Assembly (NCBI GenBank): GCA_934655755.1
Contig: CAKUHA010000017.1
Coordinates: 1-22,953 of the forward strand
Direction: 5' to 3'
Origin: an uncultured Collinsella sp.
Lineage (GTDB): Bacteria; Actinomycetota; Coriobacteriia; Coriobacteriales; Coriobacteriaceae
DNA: 22,953 nt
Positions 14,892 to 22,294 of this stretch are shown here, in pieces. Within the stretch, counting starts at the first letter, position 1; every line of letters starts with the position of its first letter. A program made the position numbers and the translations under genes. The notes beneath the pieces were generated by a model. It was not told where the DNA came from and ran no database searches. It saw only the letters and a list, made by a program, of their open reading frames with translations.

Positions 14892-15752
14892 TTAGTTCTC
14901 CCCCTTATCCTGCTTGCCCAGATACGCCTCGATAACGGCGTCGTTGTTCTGGATCTCCTCGGCCGTGCCCTTGGCGATGACCTTACCAAAGTTAAGCACG
15001 CAGATGCCCTCGCAAATGTTCATGACGAGCGACATGTCGTGCTCGATGAGCATGATAGCGATGCCGAAGGTGTCGCGGATCTTGACGATGTTCTCCATGA
15101 GCTCCGCGGTCTCGGACGGGTTCATGCCGGCGGCAGGCTCGTCGAGCAGCAGCAGCTTGGGGTTGGTCGCAAGGGCGCGGACGATCTCCAAACGACGCTG
15201 GGCGCCGTAAGGCAGTGAGCCGGCCTGCTCGTTTGCCAGGTGCTCCATGTCAAAGATGGACAGCAGCTCCATGGCGCGCTCGTGGGCGGCCTTCTCGTGC
15301 TTCCAATACGTCGGCAGGCGCAGCACGCCCTCAAAACCGGAGTAGCGCTCCTGGTTGTGCAGGCCGACCTTAACGTTGTCCTCCACCGTCATGGTGTTGA
15401 ACAGGCGAATGTTCTGGAAGGTACGGGCGATGCCCATGCGGTTGACCTGATAGACCGACTTGCCCGAGGTGTCCTCGCCGTCAAGTAGAATGGTGCCGTG
15501 CGTGGGCTGATAGACCTTGGTGAGCAGGTTGAAGACCGTGGTCTTACCCGCACCGTTGGGGCCGATGAGACCGGCGATCTCGGTCTTGCCGATGGTCAGG
15601 CTAAAGTCGTCGACTGCTTTAAGGCCGCCGAACTCAATGCCCAAGTGGATGCACTCGAGAGCCGGGCGCTCGCCCAGGTCGCGGTCGGGAACGATGGCGC
15701 CAGAAGGATACGGGACCATCTTGCCCTTGTTGAACTCAAACTTACTGGGCAT
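14892..15752 (-). CDS. livG: Branched-chain amino acid ABC transporter, ATP-binding subunit LivG
   Basis: The 286-aa ATPase carries Walker A GPNGAGKTT, a canonical Walker B in LLLLDEPAAGMNP, the LivG segment FGIAIMLIEHDMSLVMNICEG and C-terminal EAYLG. In place of the usual LSGGQ the signature region reads LPYGAQRRLEI, which is normal for LivG. ATG 15752 has GGAGGT 8 nt upstream and lies inside the 3' end of livM, overlapping it by 11 bp. An in-frame start at 15779 would add nine residues without such a site. A 30-residue extension before the ABC fold (KGKMVPYPSGAIVPDRDLGE) is longer than in many LivG proteins. Confidence 0.95.
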   Translation of the reverse strand: MPSKFEFNKGKMVPYPSGAIVPDRDLGERPALECIHLGIEFGGLKAVDDFSLTIGKTEIAGLIGPNGAGKTTVFNLLTKVYQPTHGTILLDGEDTSGKSVYQVNRMGIARTFQNIRLFNTMTVEDNVKVGLHNQERYSGFEGVLRLPTYWKHEKAAHERAMELLSIFDMEHLANEQAGSLPYGAQRRLEIVRALATNPKLLLLDEPAAGMNPSETAELMENIVKIRDTFGIAIMLIEHDMSLVMNICEGICVLNFGKVIAKGTAEEIQNNDAVIEAYLGKQDKGEN

Positions 15753-16821
15753 CGGCTGCCACCTCCTTCTTGGGAGCAAAGCGGTCCTTAACGCGACCGA
15801 AGAATGCCTTGAGCTGTGGGTTGTTGGTAAAAATCATGACCAGAATCAGCACGATGGCGTAGATGAGCATGCGGTAGTCCGAGAACTGACGGAGCAGCTC
15901 GGGGAGCACCGTGAGCAGCGCTGCGGCGATGACGGAGCCGCGCATGTTGCCCAGACCGCCCAGGACCACGAACACCAGGATGAGAATCGACGTGTTGAAG
16001 TCGAACTTGGTGGCGGAGAGCTGCGAGAAGTTACCACCGAAGAGGGCTCCGGCAGCACCGGCGAGGGCAGCGGAAACCACAAAGGCGATCATACGGTACT
16101 GGGTGACGGAGATGCCCACGGACTCGGCGGCAATCTTGTTGTCGCGCACCGCCATGATGGCACGACCGGTACGGCTGCGGACCAGATTGAGCACAATTAC
16201 GAGCGCGACCATGACCAGGATGGCACCGGCGAGGAAGGTCGAGTACGTCGACACGCCCGAGGCGCCCTGGGCGCCCTTGATGATGGCGGTTCCGTCCTCG
16301 AGCAGATGCAGGTCGTCAATCGTTGAGTTACCCGTGATGTTAAAGATCACGTGCAGGCCGCGGGAGTCGACGCCCACGATAAGGCAGGTGACGATCTCTT
16401 TGATGATCTCGCCAAAGGCCAGCGTCACGATGGCCAGGTAGTCGCCGCTCAGGCGAAGGACCGGAATGCCGATCAAGAAGCCCAGGATGGCTGCGGCGAT
16501 AGCGCCGACCACGATGCTGATGATAAGGCGCACCGGATCGGAGGGAACGGCGCTCTCCAGCGCGACCGCGGTGACGATACCCGTGTAGGCACCGACGCTC
16601 ATAAAGCCCGCGTGGCCCAGCGACAGGTCGCCCGCGATGCCGACGACGAGGTTGAGCGAGATGGCCATGACGATGTAGGCCGTAATGGGAACCAGCTGAC
16701 CGGCGATCATGCGCGGAATCATGTGGTTCGACTGCATAAAGAACACGATGGCAAAGGCCACGATGCACATGGCGTACGTGACAAAGTCGTGACGCGTCTG
16801 CTTGTCTTTAAGGAACTTCAT
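15742..16821 (-). CDS. livM: Branched-chain amino acid ABC transporter, permease LivM
   Basis: The 359-aa integral membrane subunit has about eight to ten hydrophobic helices. The LivM hallmark region is GDLSLGHAGFMSVGAYTG, followed by GIPVLRLSGDYLAIVTLAFGEI and the coupling segment VRSRTGRAIMAVRDNKIAAESVGI, which contacts the ATPases. It ends in a basic, Lys-rich cytoplasmic tail. ATG 16821 with AGGTGA 5 nt upstream is preferred. GTG 16830, directly after the livH stop, would add three residues. The 3' end overlaps livG. Confidence 0.95.
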   Translation of the reverse strand: MKFLKDKQTRHDFVTYAMCIVAFAIVFFMQSNHMIPRMIAGQLVPITAYIVMAISLNLVVGIAGDLSLGHAGFMSVGAYTGIVTAVALESAVPSDPVRLIISIVVGAIAAAILGFLIGIPVLRLSGDYLAIVTLAFGEIIKEIVTCLIVGVDSRGLHVIFNITGNSTIDDLHLLEDGTAIIKGAQGASGVSTYSTFLAGAILVMVALVIVLNLVRSRTGRAIMAVRDNKIAAESVGISVTQYRMIAFVVSAALAGAAGALFGGNFSQLSATKFDFNTSILILVFVVLGGLGNMRGSVIAAALLTVLPELLRQFSDYRMLIYAIVLILVMIFTNNPQLKAFFGRVKDRFAPKKEVAADAQ

Positions 16822-16830
16822 AACGCTCAC

Positions 16831-17712
16831 CTACACCTTCTCGGGGACGTACTTGCCCAAGAGGCCGGCAGGCTTGACGAGCAGGACGATGATCAGAACA
16901 CCAAAGACGATGGAGTTGGCAAGGCTCGTGGAAATGTAGGCCTGTGCCATCGCCTCGATGATGCCGATGAGAATGCCACCGACAAAGGCACCGGGGATGG
17001 AGCCGATGCCACCGAAGACGGCGGCGTCGAAGGCCTTGATGCCAGGCATGGCACCCGTCGTGGGCTGCAGCACCGGCGAATAGGAGCACAGCAGCACGCC
17101 GGCGATGGCGGCAAGGGCGGAGCCGATGGCGAACGTCATCGAGATGGTACGGTTGACGTTGATGCCCATGAGCTGAGCGGCAGCCTTGTCCTCGGACACG
17201 GCGCGCATGGCCTTACCCATCTTGGTCTTGCCCGTAAAGAACACCAGGCCGGCCATGATAACCAGGCAGGCGACGATGGTGACGAGCGAGACGGCACTCA
17301 CGTTGTACTTGGCCAAGAACTCCGGCACCGGGAAGGTGACGAGCGAAGTAAAGTTCTTGGGCGTGGCGCCCCACAGGAGCTGGGCGGCGTTCTGCAGGAA
17401 GTAGGACACGCCGATAGCCGTGATCAGAACGGCCAGCGGGCCCGCCTGACGCAGCGGCTTATAGGCAAGGCCCTCGATGAGAACACCGAGGACCGTGCAG
17501 ACCGCACAAGAGAGAATTACAGAAGCCCAGCCCGGGAGGCCGAGATACGACGTGGCGCAGAACGAGACATAGGCACCGACCATGATGACGTCGCCGTGAG
17601 CGAAGTTCAGCATCTTGGCGATACCGTAGACCATGGTGTAGCCCAACGCGATGATGGCGTAGACGCTGCCCATGGACAGGCCGTTGACCAAGTATTGGAT
17701 AAAGACCGTCAT
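16831..17712 (-). CDS. livH: Branched-chain amino acid ABC transporter, permease LivH
   Basis: The 293-aa permease begins MTVFIQYLVNGLSMGSVYAI, the classic LivH start, and has about eight membrane helices. GYTMVYGIAKMLNFAHGDV, GKTKMGKAMRAVSEDKAAAQLMGI (ATPase-coupling loop) and GGIGSIPGAFVGGILIGIIE are all conserved. It pairs with LivM to form the translocation pore. ATG 17712 has AGGGGG 9 nt upstream; the frame stays open to 17805, but the upstream part looks non-coding. It is separated from the preceding binding-protein gene by 139 bp with two hairpins, which may set a lower level for the membrane subunits than for the binding protein. Confidence 0.96.
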   Translation of the reverse strand: MTVFIQYLVNGLSMGSVYAIIALGYTMVYGIAKMLNFAHGDVIMVGAYVSFCATSYLGLPGWASVILSCAVCTVLGVLIEGLAYKPLRQAGPLAVLITAIGVSYFLQNAAQLLWGATPKNFTSLVTFPVPEFLAKYNVSAVSLVTIVACLVIMAGLVFFTGKTKMGKAMRAVSEDKAAAQLMGINVNRTISMTFAIGSALAAIAGVLLCSYSPVLQPTTGAMPGIKAFDAAVFGGIGSIPGAFVGGILIGIIEAMAQAYISTSLANSIVFGVLIIVLLVKPAGLLGKYVPEKV

Positions 17713-17758
17713 GTTCCACATCCCCCTTTCGAATAGGTTTCCAGTTGATGTATGAAAC

Positions 17759-17778
17759 AGGGACGTTACATCGTCCCT
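17759..17778 (-). other. Hairpin upstream of livH
   Basis: AGGGACG (17759-17765) pairs exactly with CGTCCCT (17772-17778) around a 6-nt loop, 47 nt before the livH start. On the minus strand it is followed by GTTTCAT, a weak T tract. It is the second of two hairpins in the gap between the binding-protein gene and livH. Confidence 0.5.
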
Positions 17779-17788
17779 AGATACCAAG

Positions 17789-17820
17789 CAAGCAGGGAAG
17801 GCCAAAACCTCCCCTGCTTG
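17789..17820 (-). other. Hairpin directly downstream of the second binding-protein gene
   Basis: CAAGCAGGG (17789-17797) pairs with CCCTGCTTG (17812-17820). The stem continues with one mismatch and AGG/CCT around a 6-nt loop. It begins about 30 nt after the stop codon on the transcribed strand and lacks a real T tract. A stem-loop between a binding-protein gene and its permease gene is known in other ABC operons to protect the upstream mRNA or partly terminate; that role is inferred here. Confidence 0.6.
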
Positions 17821-17851
17821 GGATCAAAACCGCTCTATGTGAGGCGGCCTA

Positions 17852-19039
17852 TTAGGCCTGTACGTACTTGCCGTCGGTGATGACGTACGCCGTCGGGTCC
17901 TTCTGGACCTGGCCCTTGTCGTTCCAGGAGAGCTTGCCGGTCAGACCGTCAACGGTAATCTTGAGCATAGCCTCGGGCAGCTTCTCGGCGACCTCGGTGG
18001 GGTCGGCGTCGACGCCCAGGCCGGCCTCCTTGAGAGCCTCGACCACCGCGTGCACGCCGTCGTAGGCGTCGGCGGCAAACTGGTCGGGGGTATCGCCATA
18101 AGCGTCCTTATAGGCGTTGACGAAGTCGGCGTTCTTCTCGTCGTCGGCGGAGAACGGGGTCATGAGCAGCAGGCCCTCGGCAAGGGAGGTGTCGAAGCCC
18201 TCCACACCCAGGATGCCGTCCATGCCGTCGCAGCCCATCATCTTGACGTCGTAGCCCATGTCCTTAGCGTTCTTGAGCAGGACAGACGCCGGCGTGTAGT
18301 AGATCGGCGCGAAGATCATGGTGGCGCCGGCCTGCTTGGCCTTGGTGAGCTGGTTGGTGAAGCTCGTGGAAGAGTCGTCCTTAAAGGTCTCCTCGTCAAC
18401 GATCTCGAGCTTGGACTCAGCGGCCTGGGCCTTAAAGGCATCGGCAATGCCCGAAGAATAGGCGTCGCCGGAGTTATAGAAGATCACGAACTTCTCGTCC
18501 GCATACTTCTGAGCCAGGAACTTGGCAGCGTTGACGCCCTGGTTGGGGTCGGTAAAGCAAACCTGGAAGACGCAATCCTTGCCCTTGGTGACGTCCTCAG
18601 AAGACGCGGACGGGGTGATCATGAACGTCTCGGGGTCCTTGCCGCACTCGGCGGCAACGGCAACCGATGCGCCCGTGGTGGTCGGGCCGACGAGGGCCTG
18701 CATACCCCAGTCCAGAAGATTATTAAAGGCGTTGACGGCCTTCTCGCCGTCGGCCTGATCGTCCTCGGCCTTGCTGGCAAGCGGAAGCTCCTTGGTGGAG
18801 AAATCCTTGCAGCCAAGCTCGACGGCCTGAGTAACGGACTTGCCATAGGAGGCATTTGCACCGGTCAGCGGGCCGATGGTGCCGATCTTAAACGAAGCGT
18901 CGCTCGAAGCGGAACCGCTATCGCCGCCGTTGGAGGAGCAGCCAGCTAGAATGGACATCGCCCCCAGACCTGCTGCGCTCGCGATAACGCTCCTGCGATT
19001 CATAACAGGGTTCAATGACTTACCGGTGAGGCTCGACAT
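17852..19039 (-). CDS. livJ: Branched-chain amino acid ABC transporter, substrate-binding lipoprotein (paralogue nearer livH)
   Basis: The 395-aa protein is a type 1 periplasmic-binding-fold (Leu/Ile/Val-binding) receptor. The signal segment has an NRR twin-arginine-like pair, a hydrophobic stretch and a lipobox LAGC with Cys34, then a Ser/Gly-rich linker, so it should be a surface lipoprotein. The domain starts KIGTIGPLTGANASYGKSV and contains AFNNLLDWGMQALVGPTTTGASV and FAPIYYTPASVLLKNAKDMGY. Ligand identity (leucine-type or another hydrophobic amino acid) cannot be fixed. ATG 19039 has GGAG 6 nt upstream. The protein is very similar to its neighbour encoded at 19311-20477, with the second lobe almost identical for long stretches. 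The 271-bp upstream gap is A+T-rich and carries GlnR-like repeats. Confidence 0.94.
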   Translation of the reverse strand: MSSLTGKSLNPVMNRRSVIASAAGLGAMSILAGCSSNGGDSGSASSDASFKIGTIGPLTGANASYGKSVTQAVELGCKDFSTKELPLASKAEDDQADGEKAVNAFNNLLDWGMQALVGPTTTGASVAVAAECGKDPETFMITPSASSEDVTKGKDCVFQVCFTDPNQGVNAAKFLAQKYADEKFVIFYNSGDAYSSGIADAFKAQAAESKLEIVDEETFKDDSSTSFTNQLTKAKQAGATMIFAPIYYTPASVLLKNAKDMGYDVKMMGCDGMDGILGVEGFDTSLAEGLLLMTPFSADDEKNADFVNAYKDAYGDTPDQFAADAYDGVHAVVEALKEAGLGVDADPTEVAEKLPEAMLKITVDGLTGKLSWNDKGQVQKDPTAYVITDGKYVQA

Positions 19040-19231
19040 GCGGCTCTCCTCTCATTTCTCGTCGGGTTTCGGTTACCCGACAGGCCATCCTTCGCCGTGT
19101 TCGGCGTTCGCAAAATAGTAGACGCTTTAGTTAAGAAAAGTGGCGATTATTTCAACTTTTCTTTGGCCTCGGATTTTTATCCATATTTCTGCGTATTTTT
19201 ACCGCTTTATGCAGGTCTGCCACTTTATTGT

Positions 19232-19258
19232 GTAAAAGTAATGTTTCCATTCTGTTAC
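19232..19258 (-). promoter_or_regulatory. GlnR-box-like repeat upstream of the second binding-protein gene
   Basis: Reading the minus strand, GTAAC (19258-19254), GAAAC (19247-19243) and TTTAC (19236-19232) follow each other with 6-nt gaps, an exact 11-bp period. This matches the actinobacterial GlnR a/b-site pattern GTnAC-n6-GaAAC, with a weaker third site. It lies about 200 nt before the start codon in an A+T-rich leader (19040-19310) where I find no convincing -35/-10 pair. Whether this lineage has a GlnR-type regulator is not visible here. Confidence 0.35.
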
Positions 19259-19310
19259 AAGCGCCCTCGCCCTGAATAAATGAGCCTCACCGGTTGCGTT
19301 TTATACGCTC

Positions 19311-20477
19311 TTAGGCGGCGATGTACTTGCCGTCCTGAATCACATAGGCCGTAGCGGGCTTCTCGACCTGGCCCTCATCGTTCCAGGTGAGCTCGCCGGT
19401 CAGGCCATCGATCTTGATCTTGCGCATGGCCTTGGCAAGGTCGGCGGCAATGTCGGCACCGTCGGCCGTCGTGTCGATGCCGGCCTTGTCGATAGCCTCG
19501 GCGATCGCGTGGACGCAGTCGTAGGCGTCGGCGGCAAACTGGTTGGGGGTCTCGTCGTACTCCTCCTTGTATGCCTTAACGAAGTCGGCGTTCTTCTCGT
19601 CGTCGGCGGAGAACGGCGTCATGAGCAGCACGCCCTCGGCAAGCGAGGTGTCGAAGCCCTCAACGGAGAGCAGGCCGTCCATGCCGTCGGTGCCCATGAG
19701 CGTCATGTCGTAGCCCATGTCCTTGGCGTTCTTGAGCAGGACGGACGCCGGCGTGTAGTAGATCGGCGCAAAGATGAGCGTGGCGCCGGCCTCCTTGGCC
19801 TTGGTCAGCTGGTTGGTAAAGCTCGTGGAAGAGTCGTCCTTAAAGGTCTCGGTGTCGACGATATCGAGCTTGGACTCCTTGGCCTGCTCGGCAAAAGCAT
19901 CGGCGACGCCCGAGCTGTACGTATCGCCGGAGTTGTAGAACAGGGCGATCTTGGCGTCCGCGTACTTCTCGGCCAAGAACTTCGCGGCACTCGTGCCCAT
20001 GGTGGGGTCGGTGAAGCAAACCTGGAAGACCGTGGTCTTGTCCTTGGTGACGTCGAGCGACGAGGCGGAAGGCGTGACCATGAGCATGTCGTCGGCAATC
20101 TCGCCCGAGACGGCAACGGCGGCACCGGTGGTGACGGGGCCGACGAGCGCCTGCATACCCCAGTCGCACAGGGTATTGAAGGCGTTGATGGCCTTCTCGC
20201 CGTCGGCGACGTCGTCCTCGGACTTAAGCGAGAGCTTGAGGTCCTTGGTCGAGAAATCCTTGACGGCGAGCTTGGCGCCCTTCTCGACCGAGACGCCATA
20301 GGTTGCCGCGGCACCGGTCAGAGGACCGATGACGCCGATCTTGAATGCGCCGTCTTCATCGGCGGAGCCGCCATCCGAGCCACCCGATGAGCAGCCGGCA
20401 AGCGCAACGGTGCTGCCGAGCGCGGCGGCGCCGGCGAGAAAGTTCCTACGGCTGAACGTGCTGTTGATGTTGAACAT
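19311..20477 (-). CDS. livJ: Branched-chain amino acid ABC transporter, substrate-binding lipoprotein (first gene of the cluster)
   Basis: The 388-aa type 1 periplasmic-binding-fold receptor starts MFNINSTF and has a textbook twin-arginine motif SRRNFL (9-14), a hydrophobic stretch and the lipobox LAGC with Cys29, so Tat export followed by lipid anchoring is likely. KIGVIGPLTGAAATYGVSV opens the mature domain. Long runs such as FAPIYYTPASVLLKNAKDMGY and MTPFSADDEKNADF are shared with the downstream paralogue, which points to tandem duplication; the signal regions and some first-lobe residues differ. ATG 20477 has AAGGGGG 5 nt before it; the frame is open to 20543 without a comparable site. 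It faces hom across a 249-bp gap. I see no strong terminator after it, so read-through into the rest of the liv cluster is possible. Confidence 0.94.
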   Translation of the reverse strand: MFNINSTFSRRNFLAGAAALGSTVALAGCSSGGSDGGSADEDGAFKIGVIGPLTGAAATYGVSVEKGAKLAVKDFSTKDLKLSLKSEDDVADGEKAINAFNTLCDWGMQALVGPVTTGAAVAVSGEIADDMLMVTPSASSLDVTKDKTTVFQVCFTDPTMGTSAAKFLAEKYADAKIALFYNSGDTYSSGVADAFAEQAKESKLDIVDTETFKDDSSTSFTNQLTKAKEAGATLIFAPIYYTPASVLLKNAKDMGYDMTLMGTDGMDGLLSVEGFDTSLAEGVLLMTPFSADDEKNADFVKAYKEEYDETPNQFAADAYDCVHAIAEAIDKAGIDTTADGADIAADLAKAMRKIKIDGLTGELTWNDEGQVEKPATAYVIQDGKYIAA

Positions 20478-20545
20478 AGCGTCCCCCTTTTCGCTGGCCG
20501 CGGTGCGGCCGTCTTGCGGTACAGGGCAAACCTTATGGTTCAAAC

Positions 20546-20561
20546 GTTGACAGTTTGTTAC
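20546..20561 (-). promoter_or_regulatory. Partial GlnR-box-like repeat upstream of the first binding-protein gene
   Basis: The minus strand reads GTAAC (20561-20557), six bases, then TCAAC (20550-20546), the same 11-bp period as in the other leader but with a weaker second half. Two GAAAC half-sites (20585-20589 and 20594-20598) lie just upstream with a 9-bp period. The cluster sits 70-120 nt before the start codon, in the gap shared with divergent hom. Weak on its own; its interest is the likeness to the upstream region of the paralogue. Confidence 0.25.
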
Positions 20562-20726
20562 GGAACCTCGTTTGTAGCGAGCGTGTTTCCAATGTTTCCG
20601 CAGCGTTTCGGGGGTAGCGTTTTGTGCGGCTCCTATTGCCTGGCAAGCACGCGCCTTCGGTTCACGCTAGAATGCACTCAACCTTAACTGGTCAATCATC
20701 CATACAGATGCACGAAGGAGCTATCT

Positions 20727-22070
20727 ATGAGCGAACCCCTGCGCACCGTGAACGTCGGCCTGATCGGTCTGGGAACCGTCGGCGGCGGCGTGGCCCGCTT
20801 GATCAAGAGCCACCACGATGAGTACCTGGCCGCCTACGGCATCGACCTTAAGCTGACCCGCGCCTGCGCGCTTGCCTGGGAGCAGGCCGAAGCCGCCGGT
20901 ATTGAGCGCGAGGCCTTTACAAGCGACTGGCATGACGTCGTCACCGACCCCGCCGTGGACATCGTCGTCGAGCTGATCGGCGGCGAGCACCCCGCGACCG
21001 AGATCTTCACCACGGCCTTTGAGAACGGCAAGCACGTCGTCTCCGCCAACAAGGCCCTGCTCGGCCGTCATGTCGAGACGCTTGCCGAGAAGGCGCGCGA
21101 GTGCGGCGTCCAGATCAAGTGCGAGGCCAGCTGCGGCGGCGGTATCCCCATCGTCAGCACGCTCGAGCACGACCTGGTGGGCAACAAGATCCTGACCATC
21201 GCCGGCATCCTCAACGGCACCACCAACTACATCCTGTCGCGCATGGACGCCGAGGGCGCCGATTACGCCGACGTGCTCGCCGATGCCCAGGCCAAGGGCT
21301 ATGCCGAGGCCGATCCGTCCGCCGACGTCGACGGCTTCGATGCCGCCAGCAAGACGGCCATCCTCGCCTCCATCGGCTTTGGTACCCGCGTGACCACCGA
21401 CGACGTCTACCAGCAGGGCATCCGTACCATCGGCGCCGAGGACATCGCCCAGGCCCGCGAGCTCGGCTACACCATTAAGCTGCTGGGCATCGCCCGCAAC
21501 ACCGATGCCGGCGTCGACGTCCGCGTGCACCCCACGCTGATCCCCGCCGACCACATGCTCGCCAAGGTCAACGGCGCCATGAACGCCGTCTACGTGGTGG
21601 GCGACGCTGTGGGCGAGACCATGTTCTACGGTGCCGGCGCAGGCTCCTTCCCCACCGCGAGCGCCGTCGTGGGCGATATCCTGTCGCTGTCCGAGCAGAT
21701 CAGCCGCGGCGTGGCCCCGCTGCCCGAGATCGAGCCCTACGGCCACAACCTCGCCTTCAAGCCCATGGACGAGCTCCAGACCAAGTACTATGTGCGTCTG
21801 AAGGTCGCCGACCGCGTGGGCGCCCTGTCCGAGACGGTCGATATCTTCGCCAAGCACAACATCTCGATCTCGCTCATCAATCAGGTCGAGGATGGCAAGT
21901 CGGGCGTCACCGACACCTGCTCGGTCATCTTCCTGACGCACCGCGCACTCGAGAAGGACGTCCAGGCTGCCGCCGCCGAGCTTGCAAGCGCCGACTGCGT
22001 GGCAGAGGTCGCCAACGTCCTGCGCATCGAGGACGTCGAGGCCTGGACCGAAGGCGTTATGGCCAACTAG
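20727..22070 (+). CDS. hom: Homoserine dehydrogenase with ACT domain
   Basis: The 447-aa enzyme reduces aspartate-semialdehyde to homoserine, the branch point towards threonine/isoleucine and methionine. The N-terminal Rossmann fold has GLIGLGTVGGG (14-19 is the GxGxxG). KHVVSANKALL, the long conserved GILNGTTNYILSRM and EADPSADVDGFDAASK with presumed catalytic Lys209 mark the catalytic domain. Residues about 354-430 form a C-terminal ACT domain (YYVRLKVADRVGALSETV), the usual site of feedback inhibition by threonine. AAGGAG lies 6 nt before ATG 20727. A TAGAAT at about 20670 could be a -10, without a clear -35. It is divergent from the liv importer, so isoleucine precursor synthesis and branched-chain amino acid uptake share one control region. 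A strong terminator ends it, so it is probably monocistronic. Confidence 0.97.
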   Translation: MSEPLRTVNVGLIGLGTVGGGVARLIKSHHDEYLAAYGIDLKLTRACALAWEQAEAAGIEREAFTSDWHDVVTDPAVDIVVELIGGEHPATEIFTTAFENGKHVVSANKALLGRHVETLAEKARECGVQIKCEASCGGGIPIVSTLEHDLVGNKILTIAGILNGTTNYILSRMDAEGADYADVLADAQAKGYAEADPSADVDGFDAASKTAILASIGFGTRVTTDDVYQQGIRTIGAEDIAQARELGYTIKLLGIARNTDAGVDVRVHPTLIPADHMLAKVNGAMNAVYVVGDAVGETMFYGAGAGSFPTASAVVGDILSLSEQISRGVAPLPEIEPYGHNLAFKPMDELQTKYYVRLKVADRVGALSETVDIFAKHNISISLINQVEDGKSGVTDTCSVIFLTHRALEKDVQAAAAELASADCVAEVANVLRIEDVEAWTEGVMAN

Positions 22071-22102
22071 TCCGGTTCTCGCATACGACATATATGTTTG
22101 AG

Positions 22103-22137
22103 GGGCTCCCGTCCGGTCTTGGACGGGAGCCCTTTTT
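22103..22137 (+). terminator. Rho-independent terminator of hom
   Basis: GGGCTCCCGTCC (22103-22114) pairs exactly with GGACGGGAGCCC (22121-22132) around a 6-nt loop and is followed by TTTTTGTTT. It lies 33 nt after the hom stop. This is the clearest intrinsic terminator in the window. Confidence 0.95.
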
Positions 22138-22184
22138 GTTTGCGAGCTGGTGTGCATTGGCGTGGCTTACGTTTGAACAACTCG

Positions 22185-22229
22185 ACCGTTCATTGACAAC
22201 CGGGGGTACCGTTCACCGATAAGCGAACG
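22185..22229 (+). promoter_or_regulatory. Candidate promoter/operator of the SDR gene
   Basis: A perfect -35 hexamer TTGACA (22193-22198) lies between two direct repeats of ACCGTTCA (22185-22192 and 22208-22215). A possible but poor -10 (CGATAA) follows at 22217, 18 bp away. CGTTC (22210-22214) and GAACG (22225-22229) also form a small dyad. The repeats overlapping the -35 suggest a regulator site; this is inference. Confidence 0.35.
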
Positions 22230-22294
22230 TGCTCGTTTTGGGCCGCAACTATGCTGTGCTGCGTATGTCCACACCCCCGAAGAATGGAGGCACC

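Noticed and set aside
20640..20726. T-box or leader-peptide attenuator before hom
   Set aside because: No T-box core sequence, no run of threonine or isoleucine codons and no terminator hairpin are visible between the gap and the start codon.
20721..22157. Minus-strand open frame opposite hom, and similar antisense frames opposite livF/G, livM/H and the two receptor genes
   Set aside because: All mirror real genes, with low-complexity Gly/Val/Asp/His-rich translations caused by third-position GC bias.
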